Source: Annona cherimola
Lineage: Eukaryota; Streptophyta; Magnoliopsida; Magnoliales; Annonaceae
DNA length: 64,000 nucleotides
NCBI GenBank assembly: GCA_030490835.1
Contig: CM059971.1
Location: forward strand, 4,627,059-4,691,058
Direction of reading: 5' to 3'
Both the position numbers and the translations under genes were made by a program. The notes beneath the pieces are model-generated. The model searched no databases and was not told the origin of the DNA. It worked only from the letters and a program-made list of their open reading frames with translations. Below are positions 48,880 through 58,707 of the stretch, in pieces; position 1 is the first letter of the stretch, and every line of letters starts with the position of its first letter.

Positions 48880-50517
48880 TCAATAATGAGCAGATATTGG
48901 TGGGGAGAAAAGGATGTACGAAGGAAGATACGTTGGATTGCTTGGAAAAGATTATGTCTACTAAAGGAAAAAGGTGATTTAGGGTTTAGGGAAATCTCAT
49001 CTTTCAATCAAGCTATAGTGGCAAAGCAAGCATGGAGATTGATGACAGAAATCAGAACACTTTGTCACAAGATTATTAAAGGGAAGTATTTTAAATCAAG
49101 GAATATCTGGGAAGGTAGAGTCAAGAAGGGAGTTTCATAGATTTGGAGAATTATAGCTTACGTGTTGCCTTTAGTTAAGAAGGGAATAAAATGGAAGATT
49201 GGGGATGGAAAAAAGACTAGCTTTTCCAATGACATATGGACAAGGGGACACATCTCAAAACCAGGACCGCTCCCAGTAGATATAGATAGGGGTGCAACTT
49301 GGGCCGGGTTGAGCTTGAAATCGGCCCACCGAACTCGATTTTGAACGATGTTGAAACTTATTTTTTTGTAATCCAAACCCGAGGAACCCAGTTTATAAAT
49401 ATGATAGGGTTAGGGTTCGAGTGAACCGAACCCGAAGAACCCGAGCCCAATTTCTCATTTGATATTTATTATAAAATATATTATATACATACTATTTAAA
49501 CAATATTTCTTTATATTTTTCTTATTTTATGTTATTATATCTATATTTGAATACGTATTTGGCATATTGTAATTTTATTATAAATAAAGTATATTATTTT
49601 CATTTATATTTATATTTTATTTCTATCATTTATTTTTACTCCCATTAATTTTCTTCTTTTATCTTAGTTTTGATATTAAATATTTTCTAGAAAAATTCTT
49701 TATATTACTATTTCTTAAAAATATATGTAGTTTGATTATATATTATTATGCTTACTTACATGATTTGTTATTATTATTTATTCATATGAAATTCTAAACT
49801 TATCACTTTTTAATAAAATGTAAATTCCTCAAAATAAATTTCAATCTGAAACTCAATCCAAGCCCGATTTTCAAAAATAGAGTTAAAGTTTAAGTTTTAT
49901 AAATAGGGTTAGGGTTGATATTTTATAAATATGGTTAGGGTCGAGGTGAACCTGAGTACCAAGTTTTACGAGCTTGAGTTGTACCCTAGATATAGAAGAA
50001 GATCAAAAAGTTGACTGTTTTATTGATAAGATCATGAAGGAATCAATCGAAAGAAGAAGATACGAAGAGGGAAGGAAGAAGATACAAAGAGGGCAGCAGG
50101 AGAACATGGTTGGGAGAGGATTAGAAAGATCCCAATCCCAAGCAGGGAAACCGAGGATCGATTCTATTGGGGTTTGGAGAAGGACGGCTCGTTCAGTGTG
50201 AATCGGCTTATAAGTTTATCTACTTAGAGAAAGTAAGAGAGGAAAATCAACTTGAAGATAAGGTTGAGAATGAAGCAAGCAGGATTGTAAAGAAGATTTG
50301 GAAAATGAAGGTTCCAAGGAAGGTACAACACTTTGGTTAGAAATTGTAGCTCAATGCGTTATCGGCGAGAAAATCTGGCCAAGCAAGGTATTCAAAGTCA
50401 GCTAGATTGTGCCTTATGTTCAAACAGGGACGAAATTGAAAGCCGTTTACGACTTTTCTGGAACTGTTCTGAGGTTAAAAACCTTTTCAACATACCTTAT
50501 TTATGATGAATCGAAAT
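48880..50517 (+). mobile_element. L1-type LINE, part 1 (5'-truncated)
   Basis: Plus-strand frames begin with MSRYWWGEKDVRRKIRWIAW and GDLGFREISSFNQAIVAKQAW (RT C-terminal/connector). They continue with GIKWKIGDGKKTSFSNDIW, then after the hAT insertion with the SVNRLISLS-type region and a zinc-binding stretch (CALC, then LFWNC) near 50400-50475. The reading continues up to the target duplication of element C and resumes on its other side. It lies in the intron antisense to the CNL gene. Stops and frame changes show it is inactive. Confidence 0.8.
49287..49988. mobile_element. Non-autonomous hAT element, 702 bp, inside the LINE
   Basis: The ends are TAGGGGTGCAACTTG and GAGTTGTACCCTA (imperfect inverted repeats), with an exact 8-bp target duplication GATATAGA at 49279-49286 and 49989-49996. 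The interior has GAACCCGAAGAACCCGAGCC and AT-rich sequence, without transposase. It interrupts LINE coding sequence, so it is younger than the LINE. Confidence 0.9.
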
Positions 50518-50639
50518 TTTGAATATGAGAACCAACCCATGGGAAGCGCTTCTCCCGTTTTTATCAAAGGAAGCTGCATATTCACCGTCAATTTAGGATG
50601 GATGGTTGCGATTCATTTGGGCATTTTGGGAAGGTTAAA

Positions 50640-51250
50640 AAATCAAGAGGGAGCATCGGATTCTGTGTCAGACCCGCGAATTTCATCCGGCTCCCCAGCT
50701 TTCCATCGTCGTTCCTCCCTGTCTCCTTCGTCTTCCTTTCTTGGTTTTTCATGATGGTGAACAGCAGAAATGGTTTAAACTTTGAACTGCTAAGAAAAAC
50801 TGTTGCTATGCCATTTTTTTCCTCATCGGCATCTGAGGAGAAAGGACGAGGCAGCCGAAACTCGCTAGAAAATAAAGGCGGCAACAGCAGTAGCAGACGG
50901 CAACCAATGGTAGCAAAGGCTCATCCCGACCGTCAAGAAGATAAACATAAGATGAGCGGCAGTAATTTTTTTGGGATGCAGATTTTATGCACGGCAATTT
51001 TTTGAGTTCATTTTTCGACAGATTTTTTGGTGGCTAAAGAAGTTTTTAGATTCGACGATAATACGCTGGGGCCGGTAGTCAAGCAGCAGCAAATGAGAAG
51101 ACGAACTGAGGCCACGCTTGAACGGTTGGGTTTTTTGGAAGATGATGCACTGTGCATCATCTATCGCAACTGACGGAAATTCGGGCGAGATGTAAGGATG
51201 AGCCGCACTCGAACGGTTGGGTTTTTTTGGATAATGCACTGTGCACCATC
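50640..51250 (+). other. Variable segment (cargo-like) of element C
   Basis: A pyrimidine-rich leader is followed by an ATG at about 50753 (MMVNSRNGLNFELLRKTVAM), resembling MADSGDDLNILPKKIA in element A, and then by unlike sequence. At 51110-51290 a ~85-bp sequence (GAACGGTTGGGTTTTTT, GCACTGTGCA, CGCAACTGACGGAAATT) is present twice in tandem. No known protein is recognised. Confidence 0.45.
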
Positions 51251-51299
51251 TGTCGCAACTGACGGAAATTTGGGCGAGATTCAAGGACGCGTGGTCCCG

Positions 51300-53440
51300 C
51301 TGTTGCAGTGTGATATCACCCATGCGTATTAACCAGATATTAACTAAATTAAGTTAGTTAATCAAAAATACAATATCACAATAAAGAATTATGTAGATGC
51401 AAATTACGTTAACCAAAATAATTATTTCTATCTAGTTTAAAAATATATTTGTTCATCAATTTAAAATAATTAACTTTTTTTTCGATAGAAAATAATTAAC
51501 TTTTAAATTAAGCTAATTGTGTGCATTTGACAAATTATATATTTTTAATTAGAGCAATATATATTTATTAAAATTTTATTTTATTTCATTTAAACTAGCA
51601 TTTATTTCTAACAACATCTTCATATATTTATTTAATTTTTATTTTATTTAATTCAAAATCAAGGTTTGCATATTTCTAAAATGAATTACTTACTATATAT
51701 CTTTTGCCAAATATATAAATTTATATAGATTATTATTTAAAATATTCAAAAGAGATGTGTGAAAAATATAAATATAAAAAATTACAAATCTATTATATGC
51801 AAGACTAAATCATAAGATAAGATAAAATATTAAGAAATTTAAGTAAATATTTAATTTTATTTAATTTAATATTTTCTACCTACATAATGTTTTATTAAAT
51901 AAATTTTATGCAGCCGCTTTGATGAGCAATATATGCAATCCAATGCCATAAAACTTTGTTATTTCTTTATCTTGAGTTTGAGAGAAACTGACATGAGTAA
52001 ATATAATTTTAATTAAAAATAAAAGTATAAACAATTATATAGAGAATATTTCTATAATATTCTCCGAATCATTCTCCAAGTGCTCATTTCAAAAAAATCA
52101 ATATGAAAATTAAATAAATTTAAAAAAGGTCAAATTCTATGTGTGAATATATGTTTTAAATTGTATATTTACATGATATAATCATTGAATCTATGACTTG
52201 TATATATTTTAAATTATACATTTACATGATATAATAATTGTTACTAATTTTTGAAAAATAAGTTTCAATCATTAATATATTTTCAAATTGTATTTAATAA
52301 AAATATAGAAATATAATATTTAAGTTAATTTTAATATATTCTAAATTATAATATAGAATCTGAAAACTTATGCGATTGGAAGGATAAGAAATTAGCTAAT
52401 TCAAAATAAACATTTAAAAATGATAAATATTTTTTATGAATAATATATTTAACTTAATAATTTAAAAAATAAAAATGAAAATAGATGACTTTTATTATAG
52501 TAGAAAATATTCCCGTTGTCACTATGACAAACACTTACGACGGTAGTAAGTATACGTATGAACTTTCCTTCTTAGGCCTTGCTAATAACATTTATTCAAG
52601 GAGAATAATGAGATGTATGGGAATTTGGAAATATCTATCTTATTTTTAAATCAATCATTTTTGCTAGAGTTTATCCTTTTTCCAAATTAATTTGAATTAT
52701 AAAAATTAGATTAATTTGAAAAAATTTACAGTTAGAAGTTAGATTTAGGTGGATTCATTAAATAATTTTTTACTAATATAAAAATACTTAATCATTAAAT
52801 CAATCCCAAAAATCATATATATGTTTAGTTTATTTAAATCTAAATTATAGTTGTATATCGAAAATTTTTCATTGGATTTTAAATTTGATTGGACTTTATT
52901 TAGAGGTATTCTATAATATGAAGATTTTTTAATAAGTTTTTTATTCAATGTAAATATTTCTTAATTTGATAATTTTACACTGATTTCACTTGAAGTAAAT
53001 AAATTTTTATTTTTATTTTAAATTTATTAATTCTTGTAACAATAAATCACAATTAGTATATTAATATGTTAAATTTGTAATATAAACTGTAATAATATTA
53101 TTATATAATTTTATTATAAAATTTCTATTAAATGTAGTTATTTACTAAATTGATTATTTAACCAATCCCAAAAAGTAACATATATTCATATATTAAATAT
53201 AAATTACAGTTATATATAATTTATTACAATTTAAGTTTTACAACGTCATATATAATAATTTTTATGATTTTATATATTTACGTAAAATTTGATTTTATTT
53301 AATTTAAATTAGTTAATATTTTTAATTATAAATTCAAATATTTATTTAGTTTTAAAATTATTTAAAGATTTGCGTAGTTATGGAATGAATTATTAATTAT
53401 ATATCTTTTGCAAAATACACAAATTAGGTAAAATATTTAT
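51300..53440. other. AT-rich backbone of element C
   Basis: 51300-52300 is collinear with element B 24300-25270. 53040-53440 resembles the segment preceding the TTAGATGCTG array in all copies (ACCAATCCCAAAAAGNAACATATATT). No coding. Confidence 0.7.
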
Positions 53441-53487
53441 AAAATATAAAAAATTAGATGCGGTTAGACACTGAACGAATGTTTTAT

Positions 53488-54125
53488 TTTATAAAAATAT
53501 ATATGTGTCCCGCGGGCCTCCAAAAATGAATGTTTTGTTTTATAAAAATATATATGTGTTCCGCGGGCGTCCAAAAATGAATATTTTATTTTCTAAAATA
53601 TATATGTGTCCCGCGGACCTCCAAAAATGAATGTTTTGTTCTGTAAAAATATATATGTGTCCCACGGGCCTCAAAAAATGAATATTTTGTTTTATAAAAA
53701 TATATATGTGTCCTGCGGGCCTCAAAAAATGAATATTTTATTTTTATAAAAATATATGTGTGTCCCGCGGGCTTCCAAAAATGAATATTTTTATTTCTAA
53801 AAATATATATGTCCCGCAGACGTTCTAAAATGAATATTTAATTTTCTAAAATATATATATGTGTCCTGTGGGTGTTGAAAAATGAATATTTTATTTTCTA
53901 AAATATATATATGTATGGTGCGGGTGTCCAAAAATGAATATTTTATTTTCTAAAAATATATATCTGTCCAACGAGCATCTAAACAATGAATATTTTATTT
54001 TCTGAAAATATATATCTAACTTACGGGCGTCCTAAAAATGAAAATTTTGTTTTCTGAAAATATATATGTCCCACAGGCGTTCAGTAATGATTTGTTTTAT
54101 TTTCTAAAATAAATCCGCGGGTTTA
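53488..54125 (+). repeat. CCCRYGGG minisatellite, element C, block 1
   Basis: Monomers of ~51 bp with cores CCCGCGGG, CCCGCGGA, CCCACGGG, CCTGCGGG and diverged forms. It ends in the conserved edge sequence (CGTTCAGTAATGATTTGTTTT, AAATAAATCCGCGGGTTTAA) also found in A, B and block 2. The periodic open frame 53540-53725 is an artefact of the 51-bp period. Confidence 0.85.
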
Positions 54126-54317
54126 AATCAAAAATGAATATTTGATTTCTACAAATATTTTGTTTTATAAAGAAAATTTACATGAGATATAACACAAGCG
54201 ATCATTTTTAGAGGTGTTAACATAAAATTTTGTTTAAATTTTATATTCAACGTAAATTTTAGATAAATTATTAGTCCACATTAAGTTCATTTGGAGTAAA
54301 TAAATTTGAATATTTTG

Positions 54318-55200
54318 TTTTTTTAAAAATATATACGTGTCCCGTGGGCGTCGAAAAAGGAATATAATGTTTTATAAAAATTTAAATGTGTCCCACGGGC
54401 TTCATAAAATGAATGTATTGTTTTTTTAAAATGTATCAATGTCCCACGAGTCTCACAAAATGAATATTTTATTTTTATAAAAATATATACGTGTCCCGCG
54501 GGTGTCCAAAAATGGATATAATATTTTATAAAAATATATACGTGTCCCGCGGCGTCCAAAAATGAATATATTATTTTTTAAAAATATATAAATGTCCCAC
54601 GGACCTCAAAAAATGAATATTTTGTTTTTATAAAAATATGTACGAGTCCCGCGAGAGCGTCCAAAAATGAATATATTGTTTTTTTAAAGTATATAAATGT
54701 CCCACGGGCCTCAAAAAATGAATATTTTGTTTTTATAGAAATGTATACGTGTCTCGTGGGCGTCTAAAAATGAATACAATGTTTTCTAAAAATTTAAATG
54801 AGTCGTGCGGGCTTAAAAAATTGAATGTATTATTTTTATAAAATATATAAATGTCTTACGGGTCTCAAAAAATGCAATATTTTGTTTTTATAAAAATGTA
54901 TACGTGTCCCGTGGGCATCCAAAAATGAATATAATATTTTATAAAAATTAAAATGTGTCCATGGGCCTCAAAAAATGAATATTGAATATTTTTTAAAATA
55001 TATACGTGTCCCGTGGGGGTCGAAAAATGAATATAATATTTTAGAAAATATATTGTTTTCTGAAAATTTTGTTTTCAGAAAATATATATCTAACTTACGA
55101 GTGTCCTAAAAATGAAAATTTTATTTTCTAAAAATATATGTCCCACGGGCGTTCATAAATGATTTGTTTTATTTTCTAAAATAAATCCGTGGGTTTAAAT
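54318..55200 (+). repeat. CCCRYGGG minisatellite, element C, block 2
   Basis: Monomers follow a partly preserved three-monomer order like element B (CCCGTGGG or CCCGCGGG followed by CCCACGGG monomers with GCCTCAAAAAATG). The block ends in the same conserved edge sequence as block 1 (AAATAAATCCGTGGGTTTAA). Confidence 0.85.
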
Positions 55201-55704
55201 CAAAAACGAATATTTGATTTCTACAAATATTTTGTTTTATAAAGAAAATTTACATGAGATATAAAGAAAATTTTTTGTTTAATTTAATTAATAATAGTAA
55301 CAAAAAATTACAATTATTATATTTTTGTAATATAATTTGCAATAATATTATTATAGAATTTAAATAATTTTCATTATAAAATTACTATTAAACGTAGTTA
55401 TTTACTCAATTAATTATTTAACCAATCCCAAAAAGAAACATATATTTATATATTAAATATAAATTACAGTTATATATAATTTCTTACAATTTTAGTTTTA
55501 TAGCGGCATAAATAATATGTTTTACAACTTTATATATTTACGAAAATTTTTATTTTATTTAATTTTAATTAGTTAATATTTTTAATTATTATTTATTTAG
55601 TTTTAAAATTATTGAAAGGTTCCCATAGTTATGAAATGAATTGTTAATTATATATCTTGTGCCAAATACACAAATTAGGTAAAATATTTATAAATTTTCA
55701 AAAA

Positions 55705-57155
55705 TTAGATGCTGTTAGATGCGGTTAGATGCTGTTAGATGCTGTTAGATGCTGTTAGATCCTGTTAGATGCTGTTAGATGCTGTTAGACGCTGTTAGAC
55801 GCTGTTAGATCAAGTTGGATTTCTTTAAATCATATTAACTGGGTTTAAAATTCCGTAATTAAGGTCTAAATGACCTTATAAGTGGCCTAGGATCATATTA
55901 CAGGTGTTAAATTAGGATTAACTTGTTAATTTCAAAAATTAGATGCTGTTAGATGCTGTTAGATCCTGTTAGATGCTGTTAGATCCTGTTAGATGCTGTT
56001 AGATGCTGTTAGACGCTGTTAGACGCTGTTAGATCAAGTTGGATTTGTTTAAATCATATTAACTGGGTTTAAAATTTCGTAATTAAGGTCTAAATGACCT
56101 TATAAGTGGCCTAGGATCATATTACAGGTGTTAAATTAGGATTAACTTGTTAATTTCAAAAATTAGATGTTGTTAGATGCTGTTAGATGCCGTTAGATGC
56201 TGTTAGATGCTGTTAGATCCTGTTAGATGCTGTTAGATCCTGTTAGACGCTGTTAGACGCTGTTAGATCAAGTTGGATTTGTTTAAATCATATTAACTGG
56301 GTTTAAAATTTCGTAATTAAGGTCTAAATGACCTTATAAGTGGCCTAGGATCATATTACAGGTGTTAAATTAGGATGAACTTGTTAATTTCAAAAATTAG
56401 ATGCTGTTAGATGCTGTTAGATGCCGTTAGATGCTGTTAGATGCTGTTAGATCCTGTTAGATGCTGTTAGATGCTGTTAGATGTTGTTAGATGCTGTTAG
56501 ACGCTGTTAGATCAAGTTGGATTTGTTTAAATCATATTAACTGGGTTTAAAATTCTGTAATTAAGGTCTAAATGACCTTATAAGTGGCCTAGGATCATAT
56601 TACAGGTGTTAAATTAGGATTAACTTGTTAATTTCAAAAATTAGATGCTGTTAGATGCCGTTAGATGCTGTTAGATGCTGTTAGATCCTGTTAGATGCTG
56701 TTAGATGCTGTTAGACGCTGTTAGACGCTGTTAGATCAAGTTGATTTCTTTAAATCATATTAACTGGGTTTAAAATTCCGTAATTAAGGTCTAAATGACC
56801 TTATAAGTGGCCTAGGATCATATTACAGGTGTTAAATTAGGATTAACTTGTTAATTTCAAAAATTAGATGCTGTTAGATGCTGTTAGATGCTGTTAGATC
56901 CTGTTAGATGCTGTTAGATGTTGTTAGATGCTGTTAGATGCTGTTAGACGCTGTTAGACGCTGTTAGATTGTGATGATTTTATTAAATCATATAATATGA
57001 GTTTTAAATTCTGAATTTATGATCTAAATGACATTATAAGGGACCTAGGATTATATTACAGGTGTTAAATTAGGATTAACTTATTAATTTCAAAAATTAG
57101 ATGCTGTTAGATGCTGTTAGATGCCGTTAGATGCCGTTAGATGCCGTTAGATCCG
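55705..57155 (+). repeat. TTAGATGCTG 10-bp array with spacers, element C
   Basis: The words include a C-specific variant TTAGATCCTG. Inner spacers share GATCAAGTTGGATTT, TTAACTGGGTTTAAAATT and CCTTATAAGTGGCCTAGG. The last spacer (about 56967-57080) is the edge subtype with GATGATTTTATTAAATC and AAGGGACCTAGG, shared with A and B. Confidence 0.9.
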
Positions 57156-57577
57156 ATTATATTCAGAAAATAATAAAATATTAATAAATTTTCAAAAATT
57201 CGAGAAAAATAAAAGAACTTGTTATTTTTGAGAGTACCATGATTACATTTACTTTAAATAATATAAAATAACTTCTAATAAAATTTATATTTTCAAAATT
57301 TACCAATTATAATGAAATCTTTTTAAAAAATAATTTTTGGTACAAAAAAAATTATAGAAATTTTCAAATGATGAGAAATTATATCCACATACATTTTAAT
57401 ATTTGATCTAGCAAATGAATGGAATAGATTGAGATTTTGTATATATATAATACAAATTTTATCAAAAAATAAAACGTACTCACGTTTTTTAGTTATCATA
57501 CTCTCGCTGTAAAATTACCAAAATGCCCAGCTTCCTTTTTTTTTCCCAAAGGAAGTGCTTCCTATGGGTTGGGTCTC

Positions 57578-58430
57578 TTTGAATATACAAATACCATTAT
57601 GGAGGAATTAAGCATCGGTGGGGATTCAAACCTGCTGGCCTTATATATAACAAGCTGTTGGAGGGTGTGGCATTATAGGAATAGATTGGTAACAGATAAG
57701 CAGATGGGTTCGTTACAAGAACCAATTAAGTGGAGAAGAGCATATATTCATCACTAACAATACTTTATTCATTCTCCTAAAATCAGGAAGTTTGATGACA
57801 GAGAGGGGCCCCGCAAAATGGTTGAAACCAAGAAGGGGGAGTTATGAAACTAAATGCGGACACTAGGAAGAAGCTGGCAGACAGGAAAATTGGTTGTGGA
57901 GCAATTACCGGGAACTGGAATGGGCTCTTCTGGGCAGCAAAAATTTGGCAAGAAAAAGGAGATTCTGATCCGATAAATCAAAAGAGATACGCAATCCTTT
58001 TGGGTATGAAATGGTTGCTTGAAGTGGGGATCAGAGATGCAGAAATTGCGTCAGATTCGCTCTCTGTAATCAATTGGTTGTTATCAAGAGCAGAGACTAC
58101 GTTGTATCATGGCGTGGTTATCGAAGACATTAGAGAGTTATGTTCCAGCTTTCATAATATTTTGAGAGAAGGAAATATAGCCGCCCACCAGCTTGCAAAA
58201 TTGGCAGTGACTAAAGATATGGATCGACAGATCTAGTCGGAACAGGACACACTGTATAAAAGACATTTTGTTCAAAGATTATGTATCATGTGTGGAATGA
58301 TTTTCGGGGTTGGGTCTCCACTCCTGCCGTCATGGTGTATAGATAGTTGAGGGTGGGAGGTTGGAGTCTATCTACTGTTTTTTGGTTAACGGCACATGTG
58401 TGTAATCCTTCAAAAAATATTATTGTATTG
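57578..58430 (+). mobile_element. L1-type LINE, part 2 (RNase H and 3' end)
   Basis: It continues the interrupted LINE: SCWRVWHYRNRL (57650-57690), then an RNase H-like domain at 57844-58236. That domain has LNADT where the first catalytic Asp lies, ASDSLSVINWL, and REGNIAAHQLAKLA. The usual glutamate after the third strand is replaced (YAILLGMKWLL). A short AT-rich tail follows to about 58430, next to the CNL exon edge. Confidence 0.8.
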
Positions 58431-58478
58431 TTCTATTTTGAAAAAATTTGCATTTTTTTCTATGAAAAAATTTTGTAC

Positions 58479-58707
58479 CTGAATCATGTTCCTTTTTGCA
58501 AGCTCCCCAATGTATTGCTCTGCGACATCCTCCTCGCTACTTTCCTCTCTGGCCTGGATAAAACCCTCTGCGATCCACAACCTGGTTAGTTCCTCCACAG
58601 GATTCTGATGGTCTTCAGGAAATATGCCCAAGTATAGGAAGCATGGCTTCAAGTAATCTGGCAGGTCCAGGTAGCTCAACGCTAACGTTCGGATCGATGC
58701 TTGAGAC
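58479..58707 (-). pseudogene. CNL resistance gene, 3' part of NB-ARC exon (truncated)
   Basis: It translates to IRTLALSYLDLPDYLKPCFLYLGIFPEDHQNP, VEELTRLWIAEGFIQ and EQYIGELAKRNMIQ, then the splice donor. LPDYLKPCFLYLGIFPED is the RNBS-D motif region of CC-type NB-LRR proteins. The P-loop, kinase-2, GLPL and coiled-coil regions, which should lie further right, are absent: at about 58707 the sequence changes abruptly to the GC-rich tandem repeat. Open frames that extend past this point into the GC-rich block are read-through. Confidence 0.85.

Larger units (their letters stand above)
50527..57577 (+). mobile_element. Mutator-like non-autonomous element C (7.05 kb)
   Basis: The left end is GAGAACCAACCCATGGGAAG and the right end in reverse is GAGACCCAACCCATAGGAAG. 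The flanking 9-mers TTTGAATAT at 50518-50526 and 57578-57586 are identical. LINE coding runs up to the left duplication and continues after the right one in the same frame (MMNRNFEY, then TNTIMEELSIGG), which fixes the boundaries independently. Layout as in element B, but the internal module (minisatellite, AT-rich segment, TTAGATGCTG array) is present twice; in the first copy the array is reduced to about one and a half words (near 53455). The identical duplication suggests it is the youngest of the three. Confidence 0.93.
48810..58478 (-). other. 9.67-kb intron of the CNL gene filled by nested transposons
   Basis: The donor CAG|GTACAAAA ends at 58478-58479 and the acceptor TTTTTCACAG ends at 48810. 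The join is phase 0 and gives RNMIQ followed by VIYYRAEGF, which restores the expected NB-ARC to MHD continuity. Apart from roughly 120 bp at the two edges the intron consists of a LINE, in which an hAT element and Mutator-like element C are inserted. Confidence 0.8.

Noticed and set aside
50598..51005. 135-codon plus-strand frame in element C as a gene
   Set aside because: Starts within the terminal repeat region, has no recognisable domain and only its first part resembles element A. Kept as a cargo-like segment instead of a gene call.
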